Below are positions 62,233 to 64,000 of a stretch of 64,000 bases of DNA, in pieces. Source of the stretch: Bacteroidetes bacterium RIFCSPLOWO2_12_FULL_37_12 (lineage in GTDB: Bacteria; Bacteroidota; Bacteroidia; 2-12-FULL-37-12); assembly GCA_001769655.1 (NCBI GenBank), contig MEPC01000004.1, positions 62,001-126,000 of the forward strand, written 5' to 3'. Position numbers and translations under genes: made by a program. The notes beneath the pieces are model-generated. The model was not told where the DNA came from and did no database searches. It saw nothing but the letters and a program-made list of their open reading frames with translations. Each line of letters opens with the position of its first letter. The first letter of the stretch is position 1.

Positions 62233-62736
62233 CTAAAGAAACGACTTATTAAATTTAAAGGGTAATAAATCAGCTACGGAATCAATGACAATTATTTTTT
62301 TTGTTTTTCCATTTCTTATAAGCACTTTAATCGGGGATTTAAAATATTCTTCATATTCAAGCAAAACCTGCCGGCAAGCGCCGCAAGGTGGCACGGGTAC
62401 GGTTGGCTTTTGTTTTCCTTTCGCGGCACAAATAGCAATGGCTGATATAGGAATTGTGGGAAATTGCGAAACGGCAGAAAATACAGCCACTCTTTCGGCG
62501 CAAAGACCGGATGAGTATGCGGCATTTTCCTGATTATTTCCGGTAACAATTTTCCCATTTTTCAATCGAACAGCTGCTCCAACGTGAAAATCTGAATAGG
62601 GTGCATAAGCATTTTTAACAGCGTTTTCCGCGTTTTTTAAAAGTAATTCATCGGTAGTATTAATCTTATCGCTACGGTTGAATACTTTGTATTTTATTTT
62701 GATTTCTTCGGTCTTGGGCATAATAAAGGCGGGCAA
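62233..62736 (-). CDS. cdd: cytidine deaminase
   Basis: This 167-residue zinc enzyme deaminates cytidine and deoxycytidine. It has the zinc-ligand block GLCAERVAVFSAVSQFP (Cys-Ala-Glu) and PVPPCGACRQVLLEYE. An N-terminal lead of about 25 residues precedes the usual start, so translation may begin at a second Met (MPKTEE). Salvage of pyrimidines is its role. No cognate genes are near. Confidence 0.93.
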   Translation of the reverse strand: MPAFIMPKTEEIKIKYKVFNRSDKINTTDELLLKNAENAVKNAYAPYSDFHVGAAVRLKNGKIVTGNNQENAAYSSGLCAERVAVFSAVSQFPTIPISAIAICAAKGKQKPTVPVPPCGACRQVLLEYEEYFKSPIKVLIRNGKTKKIIVIDSVADLLPFKFNKSFL

Positions 62737-62810
62737 AGGTACGGATTATGACTGAGATAACAGTTGCATTCCAGTGCACCACTATCAACCGCCAATTCCT
62801 AACAACCCTC

Positions 62811-63416
62811 TCAGTATATTATCAACTCCTTAAAAAATTTAAGAAAAACAGGACTTTCGGAAATTCCTATAATTTTTGCAATTTCCAGAATTTCATTTTT
62901 TTCTTTTGTAGAAACTTTACGGGGTTTGATTTCATTTTCATCGGTAAAAAATAAAAATGCAATAAATCTTACAAAAAAGTAGGGAGCATCCAACACTTCT
63001 TTTGATAAGTCAACATGCGTCAATTCTTTTTTCCCGCGTTTTGCAGAAAATGCCATTCCATTACCTGAGTGAACCTCAAGACAGTAACGGATAAGTTCCA
63101 GAAATTTCTTTTTCCAATGCCCGATACGTTTGATTAAAAATTTCATGGATAGAATTACCGGGTCCGGTTCAAAAAAATACCTGCCGGTTGATAACATTCT
63201 CGCTTTTTTATTTAACTCCCATTCTTCCGATAAGCTGATTTCATCGTTGGCAAGCGCCATTAAAATCATAGGAGTCAGAAAAACAAGTCCCAGAAAATCA
63301 TGATCATTCACGTCAAGTCCTGACGCTGACTTACGTATAAATTCTGATTTTAGCTGGTGAACTTTCTGACGGATAGATTCGTCTTCCATTAAAATCCGGA
63401 TGTCATTTTCAGTCAT
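62811..63416 (-). CDS. unknown protein paired with an HTH_34 regulator
   Basis: This 201-residue cytoplasmic protein is largely helical (RILMEDESIRQKVHQLKSEF; SMKFLIKRIGHWKKKFLELI). I do not recognise it. It begins immediately after the wHTH gene (the stop and start are adjacent, TAACATG), so the two are co-translated. Being downstream of a regulator it may be a sensor, effector or modulator partner. Confidence 0.65.
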   Translation of the reverse strand: MTENDIRILMEDESIRQKVHQLKSEFIRKSASGLDVNDHDFLGLVFLTPMILMALANDEISLSEEWELNKKARMLSTGRYFFEPDPVILSMKFLIKRIGHWKKKFLELIRYCLEVHSGNGMAFSAKRGKKELTHVDLSKEVLDAPYFFVRFIAFLFFTDENEIKPRKVSTKEKNEILEIAKIIGISESPVFLKFFKELIIY

Positions 63417-63417
63417 G

Positions 63418-63711
63418 TTAAGCCGCTTTAATATAATTCTGTAACGCTTTCACATAATTTCCAAAAGCTTCCATGCCTGTGTCATTGATCCGGCAGATGG
63501 TTACGGGCTTGTTTTCCCGGAATTTTTTGGTGACTGTTAAATACCGCTCTCTCTTCAAAATGTTGATTTGAGCGCTGAGGTTACCGGATGTTGCCTTGGT
63601 AACTTCTTTCAGATAATTAAACTCTGCCTGTTCCTCAGCTACCAGAATTGACATGATAAACAACCGGAGTTGTGAGTGTAATAAAGGGTCTAGTTCTCTG
63701 TAAATTTTCAT
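63418..63711 (-). CDS. winged-helix transcriptional regulator (HTH_34 type)
   Basis: This 97-residue DNA-binding protein has the HTH_34 winged helix: HSQLRLFIMSILVAEEQAEF, LKEVTKATSGNLSAQINILK and a wing (YLTVTKKFRENKPVTICRI). It is a small MarR/ArsR-like repressor that often controls its own operon. The next gene is its likely operon partner. The target is unknown. Confidence 0.85.
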   Translation of the reverse strand: MKIYRELDPLLHSQLRLFIMSILVAEEQAEFNYLKEVTKATSGNLSAQINILKRERYLTVTKKFRENKPVTICRINDTGMEAFGNYVKALQNYIKAA

Positions 63712-63813
63712 GATACAAAATTGTTAAGAAATTGTTAAATTGTTACTATTTGTTATTAAGTTTTTACCAACATATTTATTAACATTCTACAAAATTGGAA
63801 ATGCTGAAGCAAT

Positions 63814-64000
63814 TTAAAGATTGTAATACAAGCCGAAATAAGGATTAAAATATTCAAATTTGTTTTCTCCCGCTTTACTCCTCAGTCCTTCAATCTGCAC
63901 ATCTAAATATTCAGAAACATATATTCCAATTTTCTGATGAAAATTCCATGAAATGGTAATTCCTGGTTTTACCCCCAAAAGCAGGAAGGTCTTATTTGTC
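63814..64000 (-). CDS. partial outer-membrane-like protein (C-terminal end)
   Basis: A minus-strand frame enters from the right edge and stops at 63814-63816. It encodes about 61 residues (KTFLLLGVKPGITISWNF; KIGIYVSEYLDVQIEG; ENKFEYFNPYFGLYYNL), with the alternating pattern of an outer-membrane beta strand and an aromatic ending. The 5' part lies outside the window, so the family cannot be named. Confidence 0.6.
   Translation of the reverse strand, partial: TNKTFLLLGVKPGITISWNFHQKIGIYVSEYLDVQIEGLRSKAGENKFEYFNPYFGLYYNL

Overview
The window is a chromosomal segment of an AT-rich member of the Bacteroidota. The evidence is Por-type (T9SS) C-terminal sorting domains on several secreted proteins, SprB- and PKD-repeat surface proteins, the long Bacteroidota form of NusB, GWxTD and DUF2723 proteins, and a TTTG-N19-TAnnTTTG promoter typical of this phylum. 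I cannot name the genus. It looks like an uncultured Chitinophagales/Sphingobacteriales-type lineage.

Region 1 (about 1-12,590) is accessory DNA. Two inverted copies of an IS-like end (TGTCTCGTCCTGA at 505-517 and 12235-12247) bracket it. It holds a decapitated gene, an M43-type T9SS metalloprotease, an IS481-family transposase remnant and what looks like the 5' part of a group II intron. These are followed by a one-orientation (minus) series of gene cassettes: GNAT acetyltransferase, unknown membrane protein, MjaI-like restriction endonuclease, a DNA methyltransferase with a degenerate SNase-like tail, a STAND NTPase with an N-terminal PD-(D/E)XK-like nuclease domain, a DUF2798 protein, a hotdog thioesterase and a truncated alpha/beta hydrolase. 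Several cassette borders carry GCTAAY...GTTAGC ends and a shared intergenic repeat of about 300-366 bp. This is a small defence-bearing mobile region and the best place to look for something new.

Region 2 (12,590-29,850) is mostly housekeeping: SerA plus DUF1015, a TolC/HlyD efflux pair, GpsA, a MORN-like variant-repeat lipoprotein, a LolC/FtsX-type permease, AhcY, CoaD, PaaN, a nucleotidyltransferase pair, PurS, PssA, and a TRAP-type DctP/DctQ set with a TatT-like TPR protein but no DctM nearby. Two copies of a MITE-like element of about 157 bp lie here.

Region 3 (29,960-43,220) is a secreted and surface protein cluster. It has two SprB-repeat proteins without a recognisable sorting domain, each preceded by a small secreted charged protein, and two T9SS-tagged repeat/PKD proteins. 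A membrane-anchored spermidine-synthase-like protein sits in the middle.

Region 4 (43,380-64,000) is core genome: ZIP transporter, saccharopine-dehydrogenase-like enzyme, tmRNA, NusB, YtxH, DUF1573, YajC, YbbR, CoaE, a SWIB protein flanked by 11-bp repeats, a 2-oxoacid dehydrogenase E2, a tandem Usp, NAD kinase, an Omp85-like protein, RlmB, a GWxTD protein, a DUF2723 protein, a LytTR regulator, cytidine deaminase, a HTH_34 regulator with its partner, and the end of an outer-membrane protein gene. Many intergenic regions hold short word-like tandem repeats (7-11 bp periods) and small palindromes, a feature of this genome rather than of single genes.
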